A stretch of DNA of 64,000 nucleotides, taken from Liolophura sinensis (Eukaryota; Mollusca; Polyplacophora; Chitonida; Chitonidae). The stretch covers positions 1-64,000 of the forward strand of contig NW_027018043.1 of the NCBI RefSeq assembly GCF_032854445.1, read 5' to 3'. The position numbers and the translations under genes were made by a program. Below the pieces are notes generated by a model. The model was not told where the DNA came from and did not search any database. It saw nothing but the letters and a program-made list of their open reading frames with translations. Shown here one piece after another: positions 38,438-52,171 of the stretch. Every line of letters starts with the position of its first letter. The stretch's first letter is position 1.

Positions 38438-41400
38438 GAAGACAATCTCAATGTCTTTATCTACGTGTAGAAAAACCACACCATTTGTACATAAAAAACA
38501 CAAAGTACTAGATACAGTCTGCTGTAAAAAGTACAATTGAACACTGACCCACATCAATAAGGTGCCAAAAGATGCGGAATTGGGCCAGGCATCGGCAGCT
38601 GTTTAAAAAATTGCAAATTTTGCCTGGTTTCCATGGAGTAAGAGCCGTTGCTGGGCGCGTGATTTTGTCATCAATGATCATTCAATTGTCGCTACAGCCG
38701 AAAGTATTGGTCAGAGAGCAACGCGGTTTGCACCATTCGATTTCTCGTCAAAAAATACGTCGGATTAGTCTCTTACCAGCAGCACTGGAACAGTTTTTCC
38801 ACTTTTGCATTTTTGCCTGGTCATTTTGTTAATTGAAATCGGCTACACTGTACTATGTACCATCGCGACTGGTCATTACTATATTCAACTTTTGACTATA
38901 AGTTATGTGCCCTTCGGTAGCCCAGAAGACGTCAAATCTTTGGGTTAAGCCCATTTACGTCACCCAGCAATTGTCTTACTTCTAAGTCCAAGACAATCTC
39001 TACGTGATAGAAAAACCACACCATTTGTACATAAAAAACACAAAGTACTAGATACAGTCTGCTGTAAAAAGTACAACTGATCACTGACCCACATCAATAA
39101 GGTTCTAAAAGATGCGGAATTGGCCCAGGCATTGGCAGCTGTTCAAAAAATTGCAAATTTCCCTGGTTTCCATGGAGTAAGAGCCGTTGCTGGGCACGTG
39201 ATGTTGTCATCAATGATCATTCAATTGTAGCTACAGCCAAAAGTATTGGTCGGAGAGCAACGCCGTTTGCCTCATTCGATTTTGTCGTCAAAAAATAGGT
39301 CGGATTAGTCTCTTACCAGCAGCACTGGAACAGTTTTTCCACTTTTGCATTTTTGCCTGGTCTTTTTGTTAATTGAAATCGGCTACACTGTACTATGTAC
39401 CATCGCGACTGGTCATTACTATATTCAAGTTTTGAATATAAGTTATGTGCCCTATGGTAGCCCAGAAGACGTCAAATCTTTGGGCTCAGCCCATTTAAGT
39501 CACCCAGCAATTGTCTTACTTCTAAGTCCAAGACAATCTCAATGTCTTTATCTACGTGTAGAAAAACCACACCACTCGTACATAAAAAACACAAAGTACT
39601 AGATACAGTCTGCTGTAAAAAGTACAATTGAACACTGACCCACATTAGTAAGGTGCCAAAAGAGGCGGAATTGTGCCAGGCATCGGCAGCTGTTTAAAAA
39701 ATGGCAAATTTCCCTGGTTTCCATGGAGTAAGAGCCGTTGCTAGGCACGTGATTTTGTCATCAATGATCATTCAATTGTCGCTACAGCCAAAAGTATTGG
39801 TCGGAGAGCAACGCGGTTTACACCATTCGATTTCTCGTCACAAAATACGTCGGATTAGCCTCTTACCAGCAGCACTGGAACAGTTTTTCCACTTTTGCAT
39901 TTTTGCCTGGTCTTTTTGTTAATTTAAATCGGCTACACTGTACTATGTACCATCGCGACTGGTCATTACTATATTCAAGTTTTGAATATAAGTTATGTGC
40001 CCTATGGTAGCCCAGAAGACGTCAAATCTTTGGGCTAAGCCCATTTAAGTCACCCAGCAATTGTCTTACTTCTAAGTCCAAGACAATCTCAATGTCTTTA
40101 TCTACGTGTAGAAAAACCACACCATTTGTACATAAAAAACACAAAGTACTAGATACAGTCTGCTGTAAAAAGTACAATTGAACACTGACCCACATCAATA
40201 AGGTGCCAAAAGATACGGAATTGGGCCAGGCATCGGCAGCTGTTTAAAAAATTGCAAATTTCAATGGTTTCCATGAAGTAAGAACCGTTGCTAAGCACGT
40301 GATTTGTCATCAATGATCATTCAATCGTCGCTACAGCCAAAAGTATCGGTCGGAGAGCAACGCGGTTTGCACCATTCGATTTCTCGTCAAAAAATACGTC
40401 GGATTAGTCTCTTACCAGCAGCACTGGAACAGTTTTTCCACTTTTGCATTTTTGCCTGGTCATTTTGTTAATTGAAATCGGCTACACTGTACTATGTACC
40501 ATCGCGACTGGTCATTACTATATTCAACTTTTGACTATAAGTTATGTGCCCTTCGGTAGCCCAGAAGACGTCAAATCTTTGGGCTAAGCCCATTTAAGTC
40601 ACCCAGCAATTGTCTTACTTCCAAGTCCAAGACATTCTCAATGTCTTTATCTACGTGTAGAAAAACCACACCATTTGTACATAAAAAACACAAGGTACTA
40701 GATACAGTCGGCTGTAAAAAGTACAACTGATCACTGACCCACATCAATAAGGTTCTAAAAGATGCGGAATTGGCCCAGGCATCGGCAGCTGTTTAAAAAA
40801 TTGCAAATTTCATTGGTTTCCATGGAGTAAGAGCCGTTGCTGGGCACGTGACTATGACATCAATGATCATTCAATTGTCGCTACAGCCAAAAGTATTGGA
40901 CGGAGAGCAACGCCGTTTACCCCATTCGATTTCTCGTCACAAAATACGTCGGATTAGCCTCTTACCAGCAGCACTGGAACAGTTTTTCCACTTTTTCATT
41001 TTTGCGTGGTCTTTTTGTTAATTGATTTCGGCTGCAATGTACTATGTACAATTGCGACTGGTCATTATTATATTTAACTTTTGATTATAAGTTATGTGCC
41101 CTTCGGTAGCCCAGAAGACGTCAAATCTTTGGGCTAAGCCCATTTAAGTCACTCAGCATTTGTCTTACTTCTAAGTCCAAGACAATCTCAATGTCTTTAT
41201 CTACGTGTAGAAAAACCACACCATTTGTACATAAAAACTACAAAGTACTAGATACAGTCCGCTGTAAAAAGTACACTTAAACACTGACCCACATTAATAA
41301 GGTTTTAATAGATGCGGAATTGGCCCAGGCATCGGCAGCTGTTTAAAAAATTGCAAATTTCAATGGTTTCCATGGAGTAAGAGCCGTTGCTAGGCACGTG

Positions 41401-42277
41401 ATTTTGTCATCAATGATCATTCAATTGTGGCTACAGCCAAAAGTATTGGTCGGAGAGCAACGCGGTTTGCACCATTCGATTTGTCGTCACAAAATACGTC
41501 GCATTAGCCTTTTACCAGCAGCACTGGAACAGTTTTTCCACTTTTGCATTTTTGCCTGGTCTTTATGTTAATTGAAATCGGCTACACTCTACTATGTACC
41601 ATCGCGACTGGTCATTACTATATTCAAGTTTTGACTATAAGTTATGTGCCCTTCGGTAGCCCAGAAGACGTCAAATCTTTGGGGTAAGCCCATTTCACTC
41701 ACCCAGCAATTGTCTTACTTCTAAGTCCAAGACAATCTGAATGTCTTTATCTACGTGTAGAAAAACCACACCATTCGTACATAAAAAACACAAAGTACTA
41801 GATACAGTCTGCTGTAAAAAGTAGACTTAAACACTGACCCACATAAATAAGGTGCCAAAAGATGCGGAATTGGGCCAGGCATCGGCAGCTGTTTAAAAAA
41901 TTGCAAATTTCCCTGGTTTCCATGGAGTGAGAGCCGTTGTTGGGCACGTGACTATGACATCAATGATCATTCAATTGTCGCTACAGCCAAAAGTATTGGT
42001 CGGAGAGCAACGCGGTTTGCACCATTCGATTTCTCGTCACAAAATACGTCGGATTAGCCTCTTACCAGCAGCACTGGAACAGTTTTTCCACTTTTGCATT
42101 TTTGCCTGGTCTTTTTGTTAATTGAAATCGGATACACTGTACTATGCACAATCGCGACTGGTCATTACTATATTCAACTTTTAAATATACGTTATGTGCC
42201 CTTCGGTAGCCCAGAAGACGTCAAATCTTTGGGCTAAGCCCATTTAACTCACTCAGCAATTGTCTTACTTCTAAGTC

Positions 42278-45200
42278 CAAGACAATCTCAATGTCTTTAT
42301 CTACGTGTAGAAAAACCACACCATTTGTACATAAAAAACACAATGTACTAGATACAGTCTGCTGTAAAAAGTACAACTGATCACTCACCCACATCAATAA
42401 GGTGCCAAAAGATGCGGAATTGGCCCAGGCATCGGCAGCTGTTTAAAAAAGTGGAATTTTCCCTGGTTTCCATAGAGTAAGACTGTTGCTGGGCACGTGA
42501 CCATGACATCAATGATCATTCAATTGTGGCTACAGCCAAAAGTATTAGTCGGAGAGCAACGCGGTTTGCACCATTCGATTTCCCGTCACAAAATACGTCG
42601 GATTAGTCTCCTACCAGCAGCACTGGAACAGTTTTTCCACTTTTGCATTTTTGCGTGGTCTTTTTGTTAATTGAAATCGGCTATACTGTACTATGTACAA
42701 TCGCGACTGGTCGTTACTATATTCAACTTTTAACTATAAGTTATGTGCCCTTCGGTAGCCCAGAAGACGTCAAATCTTTGGGCTAAGCCCATTTAACTCA
42801 CCCAGCAATTGTCTTACTTCTAAGCCCAAGACAATCTCAATGTCTTTATCTACGTGTAGAAAAACCACACCATTTGTACATAAAAAACACAAAGTACTAG
42901 ATACAGTCTGCTGTAAAAAGTACAATTGAACACTGACCCACATCAATAAGGTGCAAAAAGATGCGGAATTGGGCCAGGCATCGGCAGCTGTTAAAAAATT
43001 GCATATTTCCCTGGTTTCCATGGGGTAAGAGCCGTTGCTGGGCACGTGACTATGATATCAATGATCATTCAATTGTGGCTACAGCCAAAAGTAATGGTCG
43101 GAGAGCAACGCGGTTTTCACTATTCGATTTCTCGTCACAAAATACGTCGGATTAGCCTCCTACCGGCAGCACTGGAACAGTTTTTCCACTTTTGCATTTT
43201 TGCCTGGTCATTTTGTTAATTTGAAATCGGATACACTGTACTATGTACAATCGCGACTGGTCATTACTATATTCAACTTTTGACTATAAGTTATGTGCCC
43301 TTCGGTAGCCCAGAAGACGTCAAATCTTTGGGCTAAGCCCATTTAAGTCACTCAGCAATTGTCTTACTTCTAAGTCCAAGACAATCTCAATGTCTTTATC
43401 TACGTGTAGAAAAACCACACCATTTGTACTAAAAAAAAACAAAGGTACTAGATACAGTCTGCTGTCAAAAGTACAACTGATCACTGACCCACATCAATAA
43501 GGTTCTAAAAGATGCGGAATTGGCCCAGGCATCGGCAGCTGTTTAAAAAATTGCAAATTTCCCTGGTTTCCATGGAGTAAGAGCCGTTGTTGGGCACGTG
43601 ACTATGACATCAATGATCATTCAATTGTCGCTACAGCCAAAAGTATTAGTCGGAGAGCAACGCGGTTTGCACCATTCGATTTCTCGTTACAAAATACGTC
43701 GGATTAGCCTCTTACCAGCAGCACTGAAACAGTTTTTCCACTTTTGCATTTTTGCCTGGTCTTTTTGTTAATTGAATTCGGCTACACTGTACTATGTACC
43801 ATCGCGACTGGTCATTACTATATTCAACTTTTGACTATAAGTTATGTGCCCTTCGGTAGTCCAGAATACGTCAAATATTTGGGGTAAACCCATTTAACTC
43901 ACTCAGCAATTGTCTTACTTCTAAGTCCAAGACAATCTCAATGTCTTTATCTACGTGTAGAAAAACCACACCATTTGTACATAAAAAACACAATGTACTA
44001 GATACAGTCTGCTGTAAAAAGTACAACTGATCACTCACCCACATCAATAAGGTGCCAAAAGATGCGGAATTGGCCCAGGCATCGGCAGCTGTTTAAAAAA
44101 GTGGAAATTTCCCTGGTTTCCATAGAGTAAGACTGTTGCTGGGCACGTGACCATGACATCAATGATCATTCAATTGTCGCTACAGCCAAAAGTATTGGTC
44201 GGAGAGCAACGCGGTTTGCACCATTCGATTTCCCGTCACAAAATACGTCGGATTAGTCTCCTACCAGCAGCACTGGAACAGTTTTTCCACTTTTGCATTT
44301 TTGCGTGGTCTTTTTGTTAATTGAAATCGGCTATACTGTACTATGTACAATCGCGACTGGTCGTTACTATATTCAAGTTTTAACTATAAGTTATGTGCCC
44401 TTCGGTAGCCCAGAAGACGTCAAATCTTTGGGCTAAGCCCATTTAACTCACCCAGCAATTGTCTTACTTCTAAGCCCAAGACAATCTCAATGTCTTTATC
44501 TACGTGTAGAAAAACCACACCATTTGTACATAAAAAACACAAAGTACTAGATACAGTCTGCTGTAAAAAGTACAATTGAACACTGACCCACATCAATAAG
44601 GTGCAAAAAGATGCGGAATTGGGCCAGGCATCGGCAGCTGTTAAAAAATTGCATATTTCCCTGGTTTCCATGGGGTAAGAGCCGTTGCTGGGCACGTGAC
44701 TATGATATCAATGATCATTCAATTGTGGCTACAGCCAAAAGTAATGGTCGGAGAGCAACGCGGTTTTCACTATTCGATTTCTCGTCACAAAATACGTCGG
44801 ATTAGCCTCCTACCGGCAGCACTGGAACAGTTTTTCCACTTTTGCATTTTTGCGTGGTCTTTTTGTTAATTTGAAATCGGATACACTGTACTATGTACAA
44901 TCGCGACTGGTCATTACTATATTCAACTTTTGACTATAAGTTATGTGCCCTTCGGTAGCCCAGAAGACGTCAAATCTTTGGGCTAAGCCCATTTAAGTCA
45001 CTCAGCAATTGTCTTACTTCTAAGTCCAAGACAATCTCAATGTCTTTATCTACGTGTAGAAAAACCACATCATTTGTACTAAAAAAAAACAAAGGTACTT
45101 GATACAGTCTGCTGTCAAAAGTACAACTGATCACTGACCCACATCAATAAGGTTCTAAAAGATGCGGAATTGGCCCAGGCATCGGCAGCTGTTTAAAAAA

Positions 45201-45577
45201 TTGCAAATTTCCCTGGTTTCCATGGAGTAAGAGCCGTTGTTGGGCACGTGACTATGACATCAATGATCATTCAATTGTGGCTACAGCCAAAAGTATTAGT
45301 CTAAGAGCAACGCGGTTTGCACCATTCGATTTCTCGTTACAAAATACGTCGGATTAGCCTCTTACCAGCAGCACTGAAACAGTTTTTCCACTTTTGCATT
45401 TTTGCCTGGTCTTTTTGTTAATTGAATTCGGCTACACTGTACTATGTACCATCGCGACTGGTCATTACTATATTCAACTTTTGACTATAAGTTATGTGCC
45501 CTTCGGTAGCCCAGAATACGTCAAATATTTGGGGTAAACCCATTTAACTCACTCAGCAATTGTCTTACTTCTAAGTC
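42278..45577 (+). repeat. Nested trimer duplication in block B
   Basis: Block-B counterpart of 24695-27994, shifted by 17,583 bp, with the same distinguishing bases between its two trimers (for example TGGAATTTTCCC at 42453 and TGGAAATTTCCC at 44103). The trimer duplication therefore came before the A/B duplication. Confidence 0.88.
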
Positions 45578-48500
45578 CAAGACAATCTCAATGTCTTTAT
45601 CTACGTGTAGAAAAACCACACCATTTGTACATAAAAAACACAAGGTACTAGATACAGTCTGCTGTAAAAAGTACAACTGATCACTGACCCACATCAATAA
45701 GGTTCTAAAAGATGCGGAATTGGCCCAGGCATCGGCAGCTGTTTAAAAAATTGCAAATTTCCCTGGTTTCCATGGAGTAAGAGCCGTTGCTGGGCACGTG
45801 ACTATGACATCAATGATCATTCAATTGTCGCTACAGCCAAAAGTATTGGACGGAGAGCAACGCGGTTTGCTCCTTTCGATTTCTCGTCGCAAAATACGTC
45901 GGATTAGCCTCTTACCAGCAGCACTGGAACAGTTTTTCCACTTTTGCATTTTTGCCTGGTTTTTTTGTTAATTGAAATCGGATACACTGTACTATGTACC
46001 ATCGCGACTGGTCATTACTATATTCAACTTTTAACTATACGTTATGTGCCCTTCGGTAGCCCAGAAGACGTCAAATCTTTGGGCTAAGCCCATTTAAGTC
46101 ACCCAGCACTTGTCTTACTTCTAAGTCCAAGACAATCTCAATGTCTTTATCTACGTGTAGAAAAAGCACACCATTTGTACATAAAAAACACAAGGTACTA
46201 GATACAGTCGGCTGTAAAAAGTACACTTAAACACTGACCCACATAAATAAGGTTCTTAATCATGCGGATATGGCCCAGGCATCGGCAGCTGTTGAAAAAA
46301 TTGCAAATTTCCTTGGTTTCCATGGAGTAAAAGCCGTTGCTTTGCACGTGATGTTGTCATCAATGATCATTCAATTGTGGCTACAGCCAAAAGTATTGGT
46401 CGGAGAGCAATGCGGTTTGCACCATTCGATTTTTCGTCACAAAATACGTCAGATTAGCCTCTTACCAGCAGCACTGGAACAGTTTTTCCACTTTTGCATT
46501 TTTGCGTGGTTTTTTTGTTAATTTGAAATCGGATACACTGTACTATGTACAATCGCGACTGGTCATTACTATATTCAACTTTTGACTATAAGTTATGTGC
46601 CCTTCGGTAGCCCAGAAGACGTCAAATCTTTGGGCTAAGCCCATTTAGGTCACTCAGCAATTGTCTTACTTCTAAGTCCAAGACAATCTCAATGTCTTTA
46701 TCTACGTGTAGAAAAACCACACCATTTGTACTAAAAAAAAAACAAAGGTACTTGATACAGTCTGCTGTCAAAAGTACAACTGATCACTGACCCACATCAA
46801 TAAGGTGCAAAAAGATGCGGAATTGGCCCAGGCATCGGCAGCTGTTTAAAAAATTGCAAATTTCCCTGGTTTCCATGGAGTAAGAGCCGTTGCTGGGCAC
46901 GTGACTATGACATCAATGATCATTCAATTGTCGCTATAGCCAAAAGTATTGGTCGGAGAGCAACGCGGTTTTCCCCATTCGATTTCTCGTCACAAAATAC
47001 GTCGGATTAGCCTCTTACCAGCAGCACTGGAACAGTTTTTCCACTTTTGCATTTTTGCCTGGTCTTTTGTTGAAATCGACTACAATGTACTATGTACCAT
47101 CGCCACTGGTCATTACTATATTCAAGTTTTGACTATAAGTTATGTGCCCTTCGGTAGCCCAGAAGACGTCAAATCTTTGGGCTAAGCCCATTTAACTCAC
47201 TCAGCAATTGTCTTACTTCTAAGTCCAAGACAATCTCAATGTCTTTATCTACGTGTAGAAAAACCACACCATTCGTACATAAAAAACACAATGTACTAGA
47301 TACAGTCTGCTGTAAAAAGTACAACTGATCACTGAACCACATCTATAAGGTTCTAATAGATGCGGAATTGGGCCAGGCATCGGCAGCTGTCAAAAAATTG
47401 CATATTTCCCTGGTTTCCATGGAGTAAGAGCCGTTGCTGGGCACGTGACTACGACATCAATGATCATTCAATTGTCGCTACAGCCAAAAGTATCGGTCGG
47501 AGAGCAACGCGGTTTGCACCATTCGATTTCTCGTCACAAAATACGTCGGATTAGTCTCCTACCAGCAGCACTGGAACAGTTTTTCCACTTTTGCATTTTT
47601 GCCTGGTCTTTTTGTTAATTGAAATCGGCTACACTGTACTATGTACCATCTCGACTGGTCATTACTATATTCAAGTTTTGACTATAAGTTATGTGCCCTT
47701 CTGTAGCTCAAAAGACGTCAAATCTTTGGGCTAAGCCCATTTAACTCACTCAGCATTTGTCTTACTTCTAAGTCCAAGACAATCTCAATGTCTTTATCTA
47801 CGTGTAGAAAAACCACACCATTTGTACATAAAAAACACAAAGAACTAGATACAGTCTGCTGTAAAAAGTACAATTGAACACTGACCCACATCAATAAGGT
47901 GCAAAAAGATGCGGATTTGGGCCAGGCATCGGCAGCTGTTAGAAAATTGCAAATTTCCCTGGTTTCCATGGAGTAAAAGCCGTTGCTGGGCACGTGACTA
48001 TGACATCAATGATCATTCAATTGTCGCTACAGCCAAAAGTATTGGTCGGAGAGCAACGCGGTTTGCACCATTCGATTTCTCGTTACAAAATACGTCGGAT
48101 TAGCCTCTTACCAGCAGCACTGGAACAGTTTTTCCACTTTTGCATTTTTGCCTGGTCTTTTTGTTAATTGAAATCGGCTACACTGTACTATGTACCATCT
48201 CAACTGGTCATTACTATATTCAAGTTTTGACTATAAGTTATGTGCCCTTCTGTAGCTCAGAAGACGTCAAATCTTTGAGCTAAGCCCATTTAACTCATCC
48301 AGCATTTGTCTTACTTCTAAGTCCAAGACAATCTCAATGTCTTTATCTACGTGTAGAAAAACCACACCATTTGTACATAAAAAAAAGAGGTACTAGATAC
48401 AGTCTGCTGTAAAAAGTACAACTGATCACTGACCCACACCAATAAGGTTCTAAAAGATGCGGAATTGGCCCAGGCATCGGCAGCTGTTTAAAAAATTGCA

Positions 48501-51073
48501 AATTTCCCTGGTTTCCATGGAGTAAGAGCTGTTGCTGGGCACGTGACTATAATATCAATGATCATTCAATTGTCGCTACAGCCAAAAGTATTGGTCGGAG
48601 AGCAACGCGGTTTGCACCATTCGATTTCTCGTCAAAAAATACGTCGGATTAGCCTCTTACCAGCAGCACTGGAACAGTTTTTCCACTTTTGCATTTTTGC
48701 CTGGTCTTTTTGTTAATTGAAATCGGCTAAAGTGTACTATGTACCATCGCGACTGGTCATTACTATATTCAAGTTTTGACTATAAGTTATATGCCCTTCG
48801 GTAGCCCAGAAGACGTCAAATCTTTGGGCTAATCCCATTTAACTCACTCAGCAATTGTCTTACTTCTAAGTCCAAGACAATCTCAATGTCTTTATCTACG
48901 TGTAGAAAAACCACACCATTTGTACATAAAAAACACAATGTACTAGATACAGTCTGCTGTAAAAAGTACACTTCAACACTGACCCACATCTATAAGGTTC
49001 TAATAGATGCGGAATTGGCCAAGGCATCGGCAGCTGTTTAAAAAATTGCATTTTTCCCTGGTTTCCATGGAGTAAGAGCCGTTGCTGGGCACGTGACTAT
49101 GACATCAATGATCATTCAATTGTCGATACAGCCAAAACTAAGGGTCGGAGAGCAACGCGGTTTGCACCATTCGATTTCTCGTCACAAAATACGTCGGATT
49201 AGTCTCCTACCAGCAGCACTGGAACAGTTTTTCCACTTTTTCATTTTTGCCTGGTCTTTTTGTTAATTGAAATCGGCTACAATGTACTATGTACAATCGC
49301 GACTGGTCATTACTATCTTCAACTTTTGACTATAAGTTATATGCCCTTCGGTAGCCCAGAGGACGTCAAATCTTTGGCCTAAGCCCATTTAACACACTCA
49401 GCAGTTGTCTTACGTCTAAGTCCAAGACAATCTCAATGTCTTTATCTACGTGTAGAAAAACCACACCATTTGTACATAAAAAACACAAGGTACTAGATAC
49501 AGTCTGCTGTAAAAAGTACAACTGATCACTGACCCACATCAATAAGGTTCTAAAAGATGCGGAATTGGCCCAGGCATCGGCAGCTGTTGAAAAAATTGCA
49601 AATTTCCCTGGTTTCCATGGAGTAAAAGCCGTTGCTTTGCACGTGATGTTGTCATCAATGATCATTCAGTTGTGGCTACAGCCAAAAGTATTGGTCGGAG
49701 AGCAATGCGGTTTGCAGCATTCGATTTTTCGTCACAAAATACGTCAGATTAGCCTCTTACCAGCAGCACTGGAACAGTTTTTCCACTTTTGCATTTTTGC
49801 CTGGTCTTTTTGTTAATTAAAATCGGATACACTGTACTGTGCACAATCGCGACTGGTCATTACTATATTCAACTTTTAAATATACGTTATGTGCCCTTCG
49901 GTAGCCCAGAAGACGTCAAATCTTTGGGCTAAGCCCATTTAACTCACTCAGCAATTGTCTTACTTCTAAGTCCAAGACAATCTCAATGTCTTTATCTACG
50001 TGTAGAAAAACCACACCATTTGTACATAAAAAACACAATGTACTAGATACAGTCTGCTGTAAAAAGTACAACTGATCACTCACCCACATCAGTAAGGTGC
50101 AAAAAGATGCGGAATTGGCCCAGGCATCGGCAGCTGTTTAAAAAATTGCAAATTTCCCTGGTTTCCATGGAGTAAGAGCTGTTGCTGGGCACGTGACCAT
50201 GACATCAATGATCATTCAATTGTCGCTACAGCCAAAAGTATTGGTCGGAGAGCAACGCGGTTTGCACTATTCGATTTCTGGTCACAAAATACGTCGGATT
50301 AGTCTCCTACCAGCAGCACTGGAACAGTTTTTCCACTTTTGCATTTTTGCCTGGTCTCTTTGTTAATTGAAATAGCCTACACTCTACTATGTACCATCGC
50401 GACTGGTCATTACTATATTCAACTTTTAACTATAAGTTATGTGCCCTTCGGTAGCCCAGAAGACGTCAAATCTTTGGGCTAAGCCCATTTAACTCACCCA
50501 GCAATTGTCTTACTTCTACGTCCAAGACAATCTCAATGTCTTTATCTACGTGTAGAAAAACCACACCATTTGTACATAAAAAACACAAAGTACTAGATAC
50601 AGTCTGCTGTAAAAAGTACAATTGAACACTGACCCACATCAATAAGGTGCAAAAAAGATGCGGAATTGGGCCAGGCATCGGCAGCTGTTAAAAAATTGCA
50701 AATTTCCCTGGTTTCCATGGGGTAAGAGCCGTTGCTGGGCACGTGACTATGATATCAATGATCATTCAATTGTGGCTACAGCCAAAAGTAATGGTCGGAG
50801 AGCAACGCGGTTTGCACTATTCGATTTCTCGTCACAAAATACGTCGGATTAGCCTCCTACCAGCAGCACTGGAACAGTTTTTCCACTTTTGCATTTTTGC
50901 CTGGTCTTTTTGTTAATTTGAAATCGGATACACTGTACTATGTACAATCGCGACTGGTCATTACTATATTGAACTTTTGACTATAAGTTGTGTGCCCTAT
51001 GGTAGCCCAGAAGACGTCAAATCTTTGGGCTAAGCCCATTTAAGTCACCCAGCAATTGTCTTACTTCTAAGTC

Positions 51074-52171
51074 CAAGACAATCTCAATGTCTTTATCTAC
51101 GTGTAGAAAAACCACACCATTTGTACATAAAAAACACAAAGTACTAGATACAGTCTGCTGTAAAAAGTACAATTGAACACTGACCCACATCAATAAGGTG
51201 CCAAAAGATACGGAATTGGGCCAGGCATCGGCAGCTGTTTAAAAAATTGCAAATTTCAATGGTTTCCATGAAGTAAGAACCGTTGCTAAGCACGTGATTT
51301 GTCATCAATGATCATTCAATCGTCGCTACAGCCAAAAGTATCGGTCGGAGAGCAACGCGGTTTGCACCATTCGATTTCTCGTCAAAAAATACTTCGGATT
51401 AGTCTCTTACCAGCAGCACTGGAACAGTTTTTCCACTTTTGCATTTTTGCCTGGTCATTTTGTTAATTGAAATCGGCTACACTGTACTATGTACCATCGC
51501 GACTGGTCATTACTATATTCAACTTTTGACTATAAGTTATGTGCCCTTCGGTAGCCCAGAAGACGTCAAATCTTTGGGCTAAGCCCATTTAAGTCACCCA
51601 GCAATTGTCTTACTTCTAAGTCCAAGACAATCTCAATGTCTTTATCTACGTGTAGAAAAACCACACCATTTGTACATAAAAAACACAAAGTACTAGATAC
51701 AGTCCGCTGTAAAAAGTACAATTGAACACTGACCCACATCAATAAGGTGCCAAAAGATACGGAATTGGGCCAGGCATCGGCAGCTGTTTAAAAAATTGCA
51801 AATTTCAATGGTTTCCATGAAGTAAGAACCGTTGCTAAGCACGTGATTTGTCATCAATGATCATTCAATCGTCGCTACAGCCAAAAGTATCGGTCGGAGA
51901 GCAACGCGGTTTGCACCATTCGATTTCTCGTCAAAAAATACTTCGGATTAGTCTCTTACCAGCAGCACTGGAACAGTTTTTCCACTTTTGCATTTTTGCC
52001 TGGTCATTTTGTTAATTGAAATCGGCTACACTGTACTATGTACCATCGCGACTGGTCATTACTATATTCAACTTTTGACTATAAGTTATGTGCCCTTCGG
52101 TAGCCCAGAAGACGTCAAATCTTTGGGCTAAGCCCATTTAAGTCACCCAGCAATTGTCTTACTTCTAAGTC
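51074..52171 (+). repeat. Adjacent near-identical monomers in block B
   Basis: Block-B counterpart of 33491-34588, including the same CAGTCTGCTG/CAGTCCGCTG difference (second at about 51703). The single-monomer duplication came before the A/B duplication. Confidence 0.85.
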